NCBI RefSeq assembly: GCF_963082655.1
Contig: NC_081555.1
Location: 16,157,650 to 16,221,649, forward strand
DNA length: 64,000 bases
Reading direction: 5' to 3'
Source: Stomoxys calcitrans
Lineage: Eukaryota > Arthropoda > Insecta > Diptera > Muscidae
Every line of letters begins with the position of its first letter. Within the stretch, counting starts at the first letter, position 1. The notes beneath the pieces are model-generated. The model ran no database searches, was not told where the DNA came from, and saw only the letters and a list, made by a program, of their open reading frames with translations. Of this stretch, positions 33,823 to 44,668 are shown piece after piece. The position numbers and the translations under genes are program-made.

Positions 33823-36800
33823 CTATTTCTTAGGTCTTATCTTCATTTCAGCATATTTAAGCGAATAGTCATGACCTTTCCATTGCATCCAGGCGATGCC
33901 CTTCGAAAATTTATCATGCTCTTGGCGATAAGTGGCACATAAATTGCTAAATAATTAAAAGAAGAACAATCAATTATTGGAAACTCTTAGAAAAAGAAAG
34001 AAAAAAACAAGAACTTTTTTTCCCACCTGTGATAACAATTATCATACCACCAAGCCCCATGCCATCTCTCGGCACAATTTTGAACATTTGTGCCATCATT
34101 ATCCTGATCGTATGTACTGAACGCTTGTCCCAAATGAAAGGCCATTGCATTGCCAGCATTGCCTTCATAATTGCCCAAGGCAAATATTTTGTATTTTTCC
34201 GCTTCATTATCGATTTTGAAAAAACTATAATTGGCATAACGTTCCTCATTTCTCCAATCCCGTAGTATGACTGTAAGCACCTGCGGTGGATCTTGATTGG
34301 TTAATTCGTGCAATTTATCCAAGCCTATGAAAAATTCACCATTTGGCGGATTGCCGAAACCATTTTTGTATTCAGTCCAATTGCGATAGAAATCTACAGA
34401 ACCATCTTGACGTCTGAGTATGGTGGTCCATTCTGTTGCGGGTTTCGGTTGTGGGGAAAGTTTAGGCCTGTACGAGGTAAATATTGAAGTATACTATGAG
34501 GTAAATAAAAGTCTGGGGTCATTCTTACTTTTCTTCTATGGCCACTTCACCGTTGATTTTACTCATGGGACTTAATACATTCGGATTAGGCTGCATAGTT
34601 TTCATTAATTCATTCAACTGGGTTTGCTGCTCCTCTTGTCTAGGCATAAAAAATTTTGAAAAAATGTTATAAGAAAAAGTTCATGCAGATTGGACATTAA
34701 TTGAATATAGCTGTCATGCTTAGCGATCTCCCGATATTAGTTCTTGGCACCATCACAATTTAACTTATTAACTGAATAAGGTAAAATTTTAAACAGTAAG
34801 CTGTGTTAGACCCTATCTTCCGGCTAGAACAGACGTCTTAATCATTGTGTCCGTTATGACAGGTCACTGTCTGATCGGAAAACAAGTTGACAGACTAGAT
34901 AATGCCGGTAACGACTTTTGCAGAAGCTGTGTCGACTTCGAGGTAGAAGAGACTATAGAACAATTGCTGTATGTGTCTCGCACTGGCAGTCAGACGTAGT
35001 TTCACTTAACCTTCTTATTTCTTAGGGAACTTGTTGATTTACCGGATGTGAACATTCACAAGATGTTGGGCTTTCCTAAGGAAACGGTCACTAATTCCCA
35101 TTCGCAAGGAAAGGGGTATTAAACCTATCCCTTTCCAGGGAAAAAGGTACTAAAACTACCCGTTTCCAAGGAAAAGGGTACTAAAACTACCCTTTCCTAA
35201 GCAAAAGGTTACAAAAACCAAACTTTTCCAAGAAAAAGGATACTAAAACTACACTTTCCCAAGGAAAAGGGTACCAAAACTACCCTTTCCCAAGGAAACA
35301 GGTACTAAAACTACCCTTTCCCAAGGAAAAGGGTACTAAACCACCCTTTCCTTAGGAAAAGAGTGCTAAAACCACCCCTTCCCAAGGAAAAGGGTACTAA
35401 AATTATCCTTTCCAAAGAAAAATGGTACTTAAACTACCTTTTCCCAAGGAAACGGGTACTAAAACTACCTTTCCCAAGGAAAGGTGTACCAAAACTACCC
35501 TTTCCCAAGAAACAGGGTACTAACGCTATTCTTTTCCAAGCAAAAAGGTGTTAAAACTACTCTTTACCAAGGAAAATGGTACTAAAATTACCTTTCATAA
35601 GGAAAAGTGTACTAACACTACCCTGTCATAAGGAAAGTGGTTCTAAAACTACCCTATCCCGAAGAAAAAGGTACTAAAACTAGACTTTCCCAAGGATAAG
35701 GGTAATAAAACTACATTTTCCCAAGGAAATGGGTGCTAAGTCTACCATTTTCCAAGAAGAAGGGTGCTAAAACTTCACTTTCCCAAGAAAAAGGGTGCTA
35801 AAGCTACCCTTTCCCAAGGAAAAGGGTACCAAAGTTAACCATTCCCAAGGGAGAGGGTACTAAAACTACCTTCTCCCAAGGAAAAGGGTACTAAAGCTAA
35901 CCATTCCCAAGGAAAAGGGTACTAAAACTACACTTTATTAAGGAAAAGGGTACTAAAAATACCCTTCTCTAAGGAAAAGGGTACTAAAAAACCCTTCTCT
36001 AAGGAAAAGGGTACTAAAACTACCCTTTCCCAAGGAAAGGGGTAATAACCCTACTCTTTACCAAGGAAAATGGTACTAAAATTACCTTTCATAAGGAAAA
36101 GTACACTAACACTACCCTGTCATAAGGAAAGTGGTTCTATAACTACCCTATCCCGAAGAAAAAGGTACTAAAACTACCCTTTCCCAAGGAAAAGGGTAAT
36201 AAAACTACATTTTCCCAAGGAAATGGGTGCTAAGTCTACCATTTTCCAAGAAGAAGGGTGCTAAAACTACACTTTCCCAAGAAAAAGGGTGCTAAAGCTA
36301 CCCTTTCCCAAGGAAAAGGGTACTAAAGCTACTCTTTCCCAAGGAAAAGAGTGTTAAAACTACCCTATCTTAAGGAAAATGCTACTAAAAATACCCGTTT
36401 GCAAGGAAAGGGGTATAAAATTCCCCTTTGACAAGAAAAAGGGTACTAAAACTACTATTTTCCAAGGCAAAGGGTACTAAAACTACCCTTTTTTATAAAA
36501 AGGATTACCAAAACTACCCTTTTCCTTGGGAAAGCTACGTTTTCCTAAGCAAAAGTGTACTAAAACTACCCCTTCCAAAGGAAAATGATACCAAAATTAC
36601 CCTTTTGCAAAGAAAAGGGTATTAAAATTCCCCTTTAGCAAGAAAAAGGGTACTAAAGTTACTCTTTCCCAAGGAAAAGAGTGTTAATACTACCCTTTCT
36701 TAAGAAAAATGCTACTAAAAATACCGGTTTGCAAGGATAAGGGTATTAAAATTCCCCTTTAGCAAGAAAAAGGGTACTAAAACTACCATTTTCCCTAGGC

Positions 36801-39800
36801 AAAGTGTACTAAAACTACACTTATCAAAAGAAAAGGTTACTAAAACTACCCTTTTTCAAAGAAAAGGGCACTAACTCTACCCTTTCCCCAGAAAAAGGGT
36901 GATAGAACTACCCTCTCCTATGGAAAAAGGTGCTAAAACTACCCGTTCCTAAGGAAAAGGGTACTAAAGTTACCCTTTCCCCACTAAAAGGGTACCAAAA
37001 CTACCCATTCCCAAGGGAAAGGGGACTAAAACTACTCTTTCCTGGGGAAAAGGATGTAAAAACTACCCTTTCTTAGGAAAAGTGTACCAAAACTACCCAT
37101 TCCCAAGGAAAAGGGTACTAAAACTACCCTTTGGTAATGAAAAGGGTGTTAAAACTACCCTTACCCAAGGGAAAAGGTACTACAACTACCGTTTCTTAAG
37201 GAAAAGGGTACTAAAACTACCCTTTCCATGGAAAAGGATGCTAAAACTTCCCTTTCCCAAGCAAAAGGGTACTAAATCTATTCTTTTCCAAGGAAAAGGG
37301 TACAAAAACTTATCTTTCTCAAGGAAAAGGTTACTAAAACGACCCTTCTCTGAGAGAAAGGGTACTAATACTAGACATTTCCCTCACATAGCTGCCATAT
37401 AAACCGATCTCGGATCTTGAATTCTTGAAATTCTGAAATTTTGCATGAAGTGTTTAGTTTTTATTTCCCATAACTGTGCCAATAATGGGGCAAATCGATT
37501 GATAACCCGATGTCGATGCCATATAATCCAATCTCGGATCTTGACTTCTTCAGCCTCTATAGGGCGATTTGGGTGAAATTTGCATGAGGAGTTTTGTTTT
37601 GACTTGCAATAACTCTGCAAAGACTGGTCACAATCGGTTTACAACCTGAAATATCTGATTGTGCCCTAGAGGACGCCAATCTTTCTCGATTTTGCTGAAA
37701 TTTCGTCGATGTGCTTTATTTTGACTTTCCATAACTGTGCCAAGAATGGTCCAATTTGATTCATAACCGGATATAGCTGCTACAAAAACCGATTTCAGGT
37801 CTTGACTTGAGCATCTAGATGGCGCAATTCTTAGTCGATTTCGTTGAAATTTTCTATGCCGTATTTGGTTGGATTTTCAATATATGTGCCAAATATGGCC
37901 TGAATCGGTCTAAAGCTGATATAGCTCCCATATAAATCTATCTTCCGTTTACACTTCTTGAGACTTTAGTTTTTTTCTTCTTTGGCTAACATTTTGCACA
38001 ACGTCTTCACCTATGACTTTCTTATATATAACGACATATATGGGGCTAATGCGATCCATGGTAGAGTGTACATAAGATTCGGCCCGGTCGAACTTAGTTC
38101 GATTTTAGATTGTTTTCCTACCTTTTGCTGATTTCATCAATCCTGCAATGATAAAAAGTATTATTCAGCCGATAAGGTCATTTTGCAGGCGCTAGTTTCC
38201 AGGAGTTGAAATTTCTTTGCAAATATGCTTACCTTTTGCTCATATCCAAAAATTTGCTATGAAGCTGATCAGTGTTTTCCAGAAGTGAATTCACTTTGTC
38301 AAATAGATTCTTCCATAGTATCAAACTGTGTGGATCTTCATTTGGATCCTAAAAGGGAGACAAAATGTAATTAAACTTAATTTTTTTCAATTATATGGGC
38401 GTTTATCGCCCATTGGATGGATATCTTTGTCTTATGACGAGACGGACGCATTTCGAATTTTTTTTTCAGTGTAGAATTTTTTCCTTGTTCTTTAAAAGAT
38501 TGTACTGATGGCTGAATTGCCTGTTTGAACAGTGTCTACAGCATGGATCACATCTGAAGGTATTGAGTCGTACCTGGCGAAGCAGAACATCGGGTTCTGC
38601 ATAGAGAGGTGGAAAGTTCTTTCCACAAAACCCTGCACAAAATCGGAGATCGGATTCTGAAGGCTACTATTGACGAGTATTCAGAACGCTATCTGAGTGA
38701 TAGAGAGTGCAAGCTAAGGGTTGGATTTCTGTTTTGCCATGTTCGGCTTCCAAAGTCCAAAAAGGATTCGAAGCCAAGAATCTGCACCACTCCGTGTCTG
38801 CCTCGATCGAATTTCTCCCTGCACTCTCTAACTACTCGGTAGACAATGCTCTAATTCAGGAGTCTTACATCGTGAGGAATAGGGTCTCTGGATTGAGCAA
38901 TCCGAAGTGCACCTAAAAAGTGAAGACCTTTGCTATGAGGACACGAACCCGCCGAATGAGGTAGCGCTGAGGCTTGGGCTCGAGAAAAGTCGAAGGACTC
39001 GGCTGATCTTGGGTTGTGATGCGAACGCGCTCTACTGACAATGGCAAAGTTCGGCTATCGACAAAAGAGATAGATTCTGGTCTGAGAATATGCAATGTTG
39101 ACAATATTCCCACTTTTCAAATTAGGGATAAATCAGAGGTGAAGTTCTTAACTCCGACATGTCTCGATGATACGGTGTTGATGAATTCGGGAGTGTCGGT
39201 GGAGCCTCCTTCTCGGTTCATAGATATATTTACCATACAGAAATCCTTGCAAAACTGGCTGGAACGCAAAGCCGAGCTAGTCTATGTAAAGCTTCGAAGC
39301 AGTAGCTTTATGATTGATGGCACAAAGGAGCTTGAGTTGGCGGCGAACGCGTTGGTGGGGCCATGGAGGGGAACTGCAAATTTGGCCCATGAACTTTCTA
39401 TTAAGGAACAGGGGCAAACTTCCCACATAGCAATGAGTGCTGTCCTATTCAAGTTTAAGGGGCTTTCTTTTTATAGCCGAGACCGAACGGCGTGCCTCAA
39501 TGCGACACCTCTTTCGGGAGAAGTTTTTACATGGCATAGTACCTCACGAATTTCGCCAACTTTAGGAAGAGATAACCACAGCTGAAAAAAAAATTTTATG
39601 TCCCGCCAAGATTCGAACCCGGACGTTCAGTGTCATAGGCGGACATGCTAAACTTTACGCTACCTTGGCATCGTTTGGAGGGGGACTGCCCTCCCATTTA
39701 CACTGGTAGAAGGGGGAGCTGAGGAATCTGAGGTGAACTACGAGTAGGCTGTACAACAAGGCCAGTCGTAGCAGGCTTGATTCTGATTGGGACATCTATA

Positions 39801-42800
39801 AGGAGAACTTGACATGGTACAAGGTCGAGGTGAGATTGACTAAGAGGGCCTTGGCCTCGTTTGGAGGGGGACTGCCCTCCCATTTACACTGGTAGAAGAT
39901 CGCAACCTGTTTGGTAAAAGGGGGAGCTGAGGAATCTAAGGCGAACTACGAGTAGGCTGTACAACAAGGCCAGTCGTAGCAGGCTTGATTCTGATTGGGA
40001 CATCTGTAAGGAGAACTTGACATGGTACAAGGTCGAGATTAGATGGGCTAAGAGGGCCTTGGCCTCGTTTGGAGGGGGACTGCCCTCCCATTTACACTGG
40101 TAGAAGATCGCAGCCTGTTTGGTAAAAGGGGGAGCTGAGGAATCTGAAGCGAACTACGAGTAGGCTGTACAACAAGGCCAGTCGTAGCAGGCTTGATTCT
40201 GATTGGGACATCTATAAGGAGGACTTGACATGGTACAATGTCGAGGTGAGATGGGCTAAGAGGGCCTAACGGGTCGTCTTCTGTGAGTTGGTGGAATGGG
40301 TAAACGAGTACTCTAGGTTTTGGAGAGGGTTAACTAAGGACCCGTAGACCTTCGCGAATGTCCTGAGAGATGACTGAACTTGGACTCCTGGTTAGAATGC
40401 ACTTTCCGGGGTGCGCGGATGGTGGAGCTTGTGACCTCCAACTTTACAGATGTCCCTCAGATACAAACAGTGCTGTAGCGCAGTCGATTGTAAAAAGGAT
40501 TATGACGGAGGAGAGGATAAATCAGGCGATTAATTCGTTGAGCCCTACAAATCGGCCGGACCGGATGGTATATTGTCCTCTAGGTTTTGGAGATGGTTAT
40601 ATAAGGAGGCGAAGACTTTCTGGAGTGTCCTGAGAGATGACGGAACTTGGTCTGCAGGTGATAACGCAGGGTAATTATGGCGATTAATTCGTTTGAGCCC
40701 TACAAAGGTATATCGCCTGGCTTGCGGCTTTTGGAAACGATATTTAGGGTTAGTATTTTGCTAGACCTAGGGCCGACTGGGTGGCGGGAGGATAGTGTAG
40801 TTTTCACTTCTAAGGCAGGAAAAACTAGCCACTCCCGGCTCAAGGACTTTAAGCCTAGCAGTCTGTCGTCTTGAAGACACTTGAGAGACTGTTTTGAACG
40901 CGTATATCAGGGATCTTCTTAACCAATCGTTGAAAAGAGGCTGCTAGCATGCCTACACCAAGGGTCGGTCAGTTGATAGTGCCACGACTTCGTGGGTTAC
41001 ATAGAGGGAATCTTGGGGACAGGTGACTTCACTCTGGTGGTCTTCTTCGATATAAACGGAGTTTTTAATAACGTTGAATTGGAGTACATTCGTCGTTCTC
41101 AGTTTGATATGAGAGTCCCCCCTCTTATGGCGGACTGTATTGATATAATGCTCAAGAGCAGAAATATCAATGCATACTGGCTGAGGGCTCGGTGAGGAAG
41201 ATTGTGATCCGAGGGCATCGCAGGGGGGTTTAATCCCTCTCTTGGGTTTCTTGGTTATCAATGGGATTCTCAGGTCCTTTAAGGAGGAAAGAGTGAGCGC
41301 TAAGGAAGCGAAATTGAACTGGGGAAGAAAAGTTAAGGAGAGAGTCTAACGGGAGCTGAATGTGCTCTATTCATGTCGCAACTCGTTAGGAAGGAATTGG
41401 GGGTCTAGTCCTAGCACGACACACTGGATGTACACTGCTGTGGTTCGGCCTATTCTCTCTTATGGGTGTCTAGTGTGGCAGCGGGCTCTTATTCTTGTTC
41501 AGAAATGGAACTGGAGAAGAAACGTTGAGGAGAGAGTCAAACTGCGGCCGAATGCACTCTATTCATGCCGCAGCTCTATACGTAGGAATTGGGAACTTAG
41601 ACCAAGTATGATGAACACTGCTGGGGGTTCGGCCGATCCTCATTTATGGGTGTCTGGTGCGGCACTGGGCGTTATTTTTGACTAAAAATTGAAATGGAGA
41701 AAAAACGTTGAGGAGAGCGTTAACTCAATAGGTTGGAGTTGGGGACTTAGGGGTTTTTGTTGAATTCATAGGAACTAGGGAGTCATATAGACTTCTGGGA
41801 ATCTATCTATCCGCCATAAGCAGGTTAAGTTCGAATATGGAATATATCGGACTATATCTTGATATAGCCCCCATATAGACCGATACGCCGATTTAAGGTC
41901 TTAGGCCCATAAAAGCCACATTTATTATCCGATTTCACTGAAATTTGGGACAGGGAGTTGTGTTAGGCCCTTCGACATCCTTTGTTAATTTGGCTCAGAT
42001 CGGTCCAGATTTGGACATAGCTGCCATATGACCGATCCGCCGATTTAGGGTCTTAGGCCCATAAAAGCCTTATTTATTATCCGATTTTACTGAAATTTGG
42101 GACAGTGAGTTGCATTAGGCTCTTCGACATCCTTCTTCAGTTTGGCCCAAATCAGTCCAGATTTTGATATAGCTGCCATATAGACCGATCTCTCGATTTA
42201 AGGTTTTGGGCCCATAAAAGGGGTTTTTATTGTCTGTTGTCGCCGAAATTTGGTGCAGTGAGTTTTGTTAGGCTCCTCGACATGTTTCTTCAATTTTGCC
42301 CAGATCAGTCCAGATTTGGATATAACTGCCATATAGACCGATCTTTCGATTTAAGGTCTTGGGCCCATAAAGGGCGCATCTATTGTCGTCGAAGTTTGGG
42401 ACAGTGAGTAGAGTTAAGCCCTTCGACATCCTTCTTCAATTTGGCCCAGATAGGTCCAGATTTGGACATAGCTGCCATATGACCGATCCGCCGATTTAGG
42501 GTCTTAGGCCCATAAAAGCCTCATTTATTATCCGATTTTCCTGAAATTTGGGACAGCGAGTTGTGTTAGACCCATCGACCTTCTTCGCTGATTTGACCCA
42601 GATCGGTTCAGATTTGGATATAGCTGCCATATAGACCGATCTATCGATTTGAGGTTTTAGGCTCATAAAAGGCACATTTATTGTCCGATTTTCCTGAAAT
42701 TTGGGACAGTGAGTTGTGCTACGCCCTTTGACATTCTTAACTTATTTGAACCAGATCGGGTTAAATTTGGATGTAGCTGTCATATAGACCGATCTCTCGA

Positions 42801-44441
42801 TTTAAGGTTTTGGGCCCATAAAAGGCGCATTTATAATCCGATGTCGCCGAAATTTGAGACAGTGAGTAGCGTTAGGCCCTTCGACATCCTTCTTCAATTT
42901 GGCCCAGATCGGTCCAGATTTGAACATAGCTGCCATATAGACCGATCTATCGATTTAAGGTTTTGGGCCCATAAAAGGCGCATTTATAATCCGATGTCAC
43001 CGAAATTTGAGACAGTGAGTAGTGTTAGGCCCTTCGACATCCTTCTTCAATTTGGCCCAGATCGGTTCAGATTTGGATATAGCTGTCATATAAACCGATC
43101 TCTCGATTTAAGGTTTGGACCCATAAAAGGCGCAATTATTGTCCGATATTGCCGGAATTTGGGACAGTCAGTTGTGTTAGGGCCCTCGATATCTTTCTGC
43201 AATATGGCCTACATCGGTTAAGATTTGGATATAGCTGCCATATAGACCGATCTCTCGATTTAAGGTTTTGGGCCCATAAAAGGCGCATTTATTGTCCGTT
43301 GTCGTCGAAATTTGGGACAGAGAGTTGAGTTAGGCCTTTCGACATCATTTTTCGATTTGGCCCCGATCGGTCCAGATTTGGATATAGCTGCCATATAGAC
43401 CGATCTCTCGATTTAAAGTTTTGGACCCATAAAAGGCGCAATTATTGTCCGATATCGCCAAAATTTGGGACAGTGAGTTGTGTTAGGACCCTCGATATCT
43501 TTCTGCAATATGACCTAGATCGGTTCAGATTTGGATATAGCTGCCAGAATGTCCGTGCCGAATTAGGTTCCAATCGGACCATACTTCGATATAGCTGCTA
43601 TGGTGGCATAAATTATGCATTTTTCACCGGTTTATGACGAAAGGTATATGTTTACAACGCCTTATTACTGGTTCGGGGTAACATTTTAGTTTTTACAGCG
43701 CACAACAAGCCAATTACTGGCTTAGGTGTATGTCCGCATGGGGCGGATTAATATCTACATCCTCTTTTCAACCTAGCCTAACCTGCTGGATTATTGATCT
43801 TTATCCAATACCCCTGATTGATGCCAAAAGTAAGCTCAAGAAATTGTCCACTGAATGACTTCCAAGACTTGTTCAATGCATGATTTCCAAAATTTAAAGT
43901 CATATTCATCAACATAACAAACAATGGGAGTAGAGTGTAACCTCTAGATCCCCAATAGATAGGTAATATCATCATTCATTCATTCATTGCAGTTCTGTTG
44001 CAATCATAACGTAATAACCCAACATCTCATTCCCAAGATTTGTTTATATATTGGGTTGCCCAAAAAGTAATTGCGGATTTTTCATATAGTCTGCGTTGAC
44101 AAATTTTTTCACAGCTTGTGACTCTGTAATTGCATTCTTTCTTCTGTCAGTTATCAGCTGTGACTTTTAGCTTGCTTTGGAAAAAAAGTGTAAAAAAAGT
44201 ATATTTGATTAAAGTTCATTCTAAGTTCTATTAAAAATGCATTTACTTTCTTTTAAAAAATCCGCAATTACTTTTTGGGCAACCCAAATTTAAAGCTGTT
44301 TTCTAAATACTTGCAATGACAAGCTGCCAATTTACTATACTATATCAATAAACTTACATAGTATTCACTGGGTGTTGTATTTGCGGAAATTCCCAGAGAA
44401 AATATTGTCCCCAAATATAGACAAAAATAGAGTGTTTTCAT
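33823..44441 (-). CDS. FREP-1: secreted fibrinogen-related (ficolin-like) protein with coiled coil
   Basis: Six exons: signal 44441-44358; coiled-coil 38348-38233; 21-bp microexon 38142-38122; linker 34639-34529; fibrinogen exons 34467-34027 and 33946-33823. Phases join without a break into 298 residues. Residues 1-20 form a signal peptide (MKTLYFCLYLGTIFSLGISA). Residues 29-67 (from DPNEDPHSLILW) and the heptad IDEISKR at 68-74 have the hydrophobic spacing of a coiled coil. The fibrinogen C-terminal domain covers about 122-298, with [32 protein letters not shown], calcium-loop-like DQDNDG, CAERWHGAWWYDNC and a YAEMKIRP ending. Such proteins usually oligomerise through the coil and bind carbohydrate on microbes. 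Intron 2 is 6 kb of repeats; intron 4, between microexon and linker, holds minisatellite array 2. The only poly(A) candidate nearby is ATTAAA at 33688-33693. Confidence 0.85.
34840..35085 (+). pseudogene. C-terminal I-clade LINE fragment in FREP-1 intron
   Basis: The plus strand reads TGHCLIGKQVDRLDNAGNDF then CRSCVDFEVEETIEQLL, the zinc-knuckle-like end of the same I-type LINE as at 18730-20440. It directly precedes minisatellite array 2 and is antisense to FREP-1. Confidence 0.6.
35105..37380 (-). repeat. 31-bp minisatellite array 2 (opposite orientation)
   Basis: Units of about 31 bp, AAGGAAAAGGGTACTAAAAC followed by TACCCTTTCCC on the plus strand, are the reverse complement of the array 1 monomer with a few characteristic base differences. 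The array lies in the FREP-1 intron between the heptad microexon (38122) and the linker exon (34639). Repeated blocks near 35570-35830 and 36050-36310 show a higher-order period of about 480 bp. Confidence 0.95.
37383..38112 (-). repeat. Family C repeat element, short copy
   Basis: Units with CATATAAACCGATCTCGGATC, CTTGACTTCTT and AGGGCGCAAT/AGGGCGATTT, ending with ATTCGGCCCGGTCGAACTTAG near 38080. The end hairpin is imperfect. It abuts the FREP-1 microexon. Confidence 0.6.
38500..41760 (+). pseudogene. Decayed R1-type LINE with internal tandem duplications
   Basis: Plus-strand fragments in element order: an ORF1-end or ORF2-start segment near 38609-38840 (DEYSERYLSDRECKLRVGF); an endonuclease segment with LILGCDANAL near 39005 and IRNVDNIPTFQ-like sequence near 39090; a region before RT with MHFPGCADG near 40395; and RT with ALLSYG-like PILSYGCLVWQRAL near 41450. 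Stops and frameshifts are frequent. A minus-strand SINE has inserted at 39384-39673. Two parts are tandemly repeated: 39666-40270 (three copies of about 185-210 bp) and 41329-41690 (two copies of about 180 bp). All lies within FREP-1 intron 1 and is not a functional element. Confidence 0.7.
39384..39673 (-). mobile_element. tRNA-derived SINE, copy 2
   Basis: Reverse-complement copy of the SINE at 10797-11107. On the plus strand it runs from CATGAACTTTCTATTAAGGA to the tRNA-like head, where GATTCGAACCCGG is the B-box complement, followed by GGCGGACATGCTAA and CGCTACCTTGGC. The A box is damaged. It is inserted in the decayed R1-type LINE. Confidence 0.75.
41815..43640 (+). mobile_element. Family A repeat element, ends incomplete
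   Basis: Tandem units of roughly 150-165 bp as in the copy at 14612-16126, starting part-way through the head (AAGCAGGTTAAGTTCGAATA). About eleven units follow. It stops at TATGCATTTTTCACCGGTTT near 43635, before the terminal hairpin. A 170-codon open frame at 42709-43221 is simply repeat read-through and should not be taken as a gene. Confidence 0.7.
43683..43786 (+). mobile_element. LINE 3' tail fragment
   Basis: GCGCACAACAAGCCAATTAC, GCATGGGGCGGATTAATATC, CTCTTTTCAACCTAGCC and TAACCT match the insertion in the minisatellite at about 30400-30492. The stretch 43787-44050 beyond it shows no gene that I recognise. Confidence 0.5.
44051..44287 (+). mobile_element. Mariner-like MITE, copy 3
   Basis: Full-length copy with both ends intact, about 70 bp downstream (minus-strand sense) of the FREP-1 signal exon, inside intron 1. 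Nearly identical to copy 2 apart from a few substitutions. Confidence 0.88.
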
Positions 44442-44544
44442 AATACCGGTATATGTTTCACAAGCAGCAAACGAATGGGAACTGTCTGTTTTGATAATGA
44501 ATACTGGGGCTTTGAGTTTTTAAATGAAATCTTGATGTTGTTAT

Positions 44545-44550
44545 CTTATA
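44545..44550 (-). promoter_or_regulatory. TATA-like box upstream of FREP-1
   Basis: TATAAG on the minus strand, about 105 nt upstream of the ATG at 44441, with an initiator-like TCATTT whose A is at 44525. The spacing of 25 bp is slightly short, so this is only a candidate. Confidence 0.35.
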
Positions 44551-44668
44551 AATCATTTTTCTAAGAGTTGCCATGTGTTTCATGAATAACCAAAAGAAAT
44601 TTGAAAAGTTTTGTAATTTTTAGGTTTAAGATTTCTTTAGGTTTGTGATAAACAAACTTTTATTAAAA

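Noticed and set aside
28455..37380. CRISPR array
   Set aside because: Repeats are directly adjacent with no unique spacers, and the DNA is eukaryotic.
38609..39585. Possible host gene from long frames in FREP-1 intron 1
   Set aside because: The frames contain LINE endonuclease-type sequence (LILGCDANAL) with stops and a SINE insertion; they are a dead retrotransposon.
42709..43221. 170-codon open frame as a protein gene
   Set aside because: It is the translation of three family A repeat units; the same peptide pattern occurs at every array of this family.
43778..43975. Minus-strand open frame of 65 codons between FREP-1 exons
   Set aside because: No similarity to any FREP exon, no fitting splice phase and no known domain.
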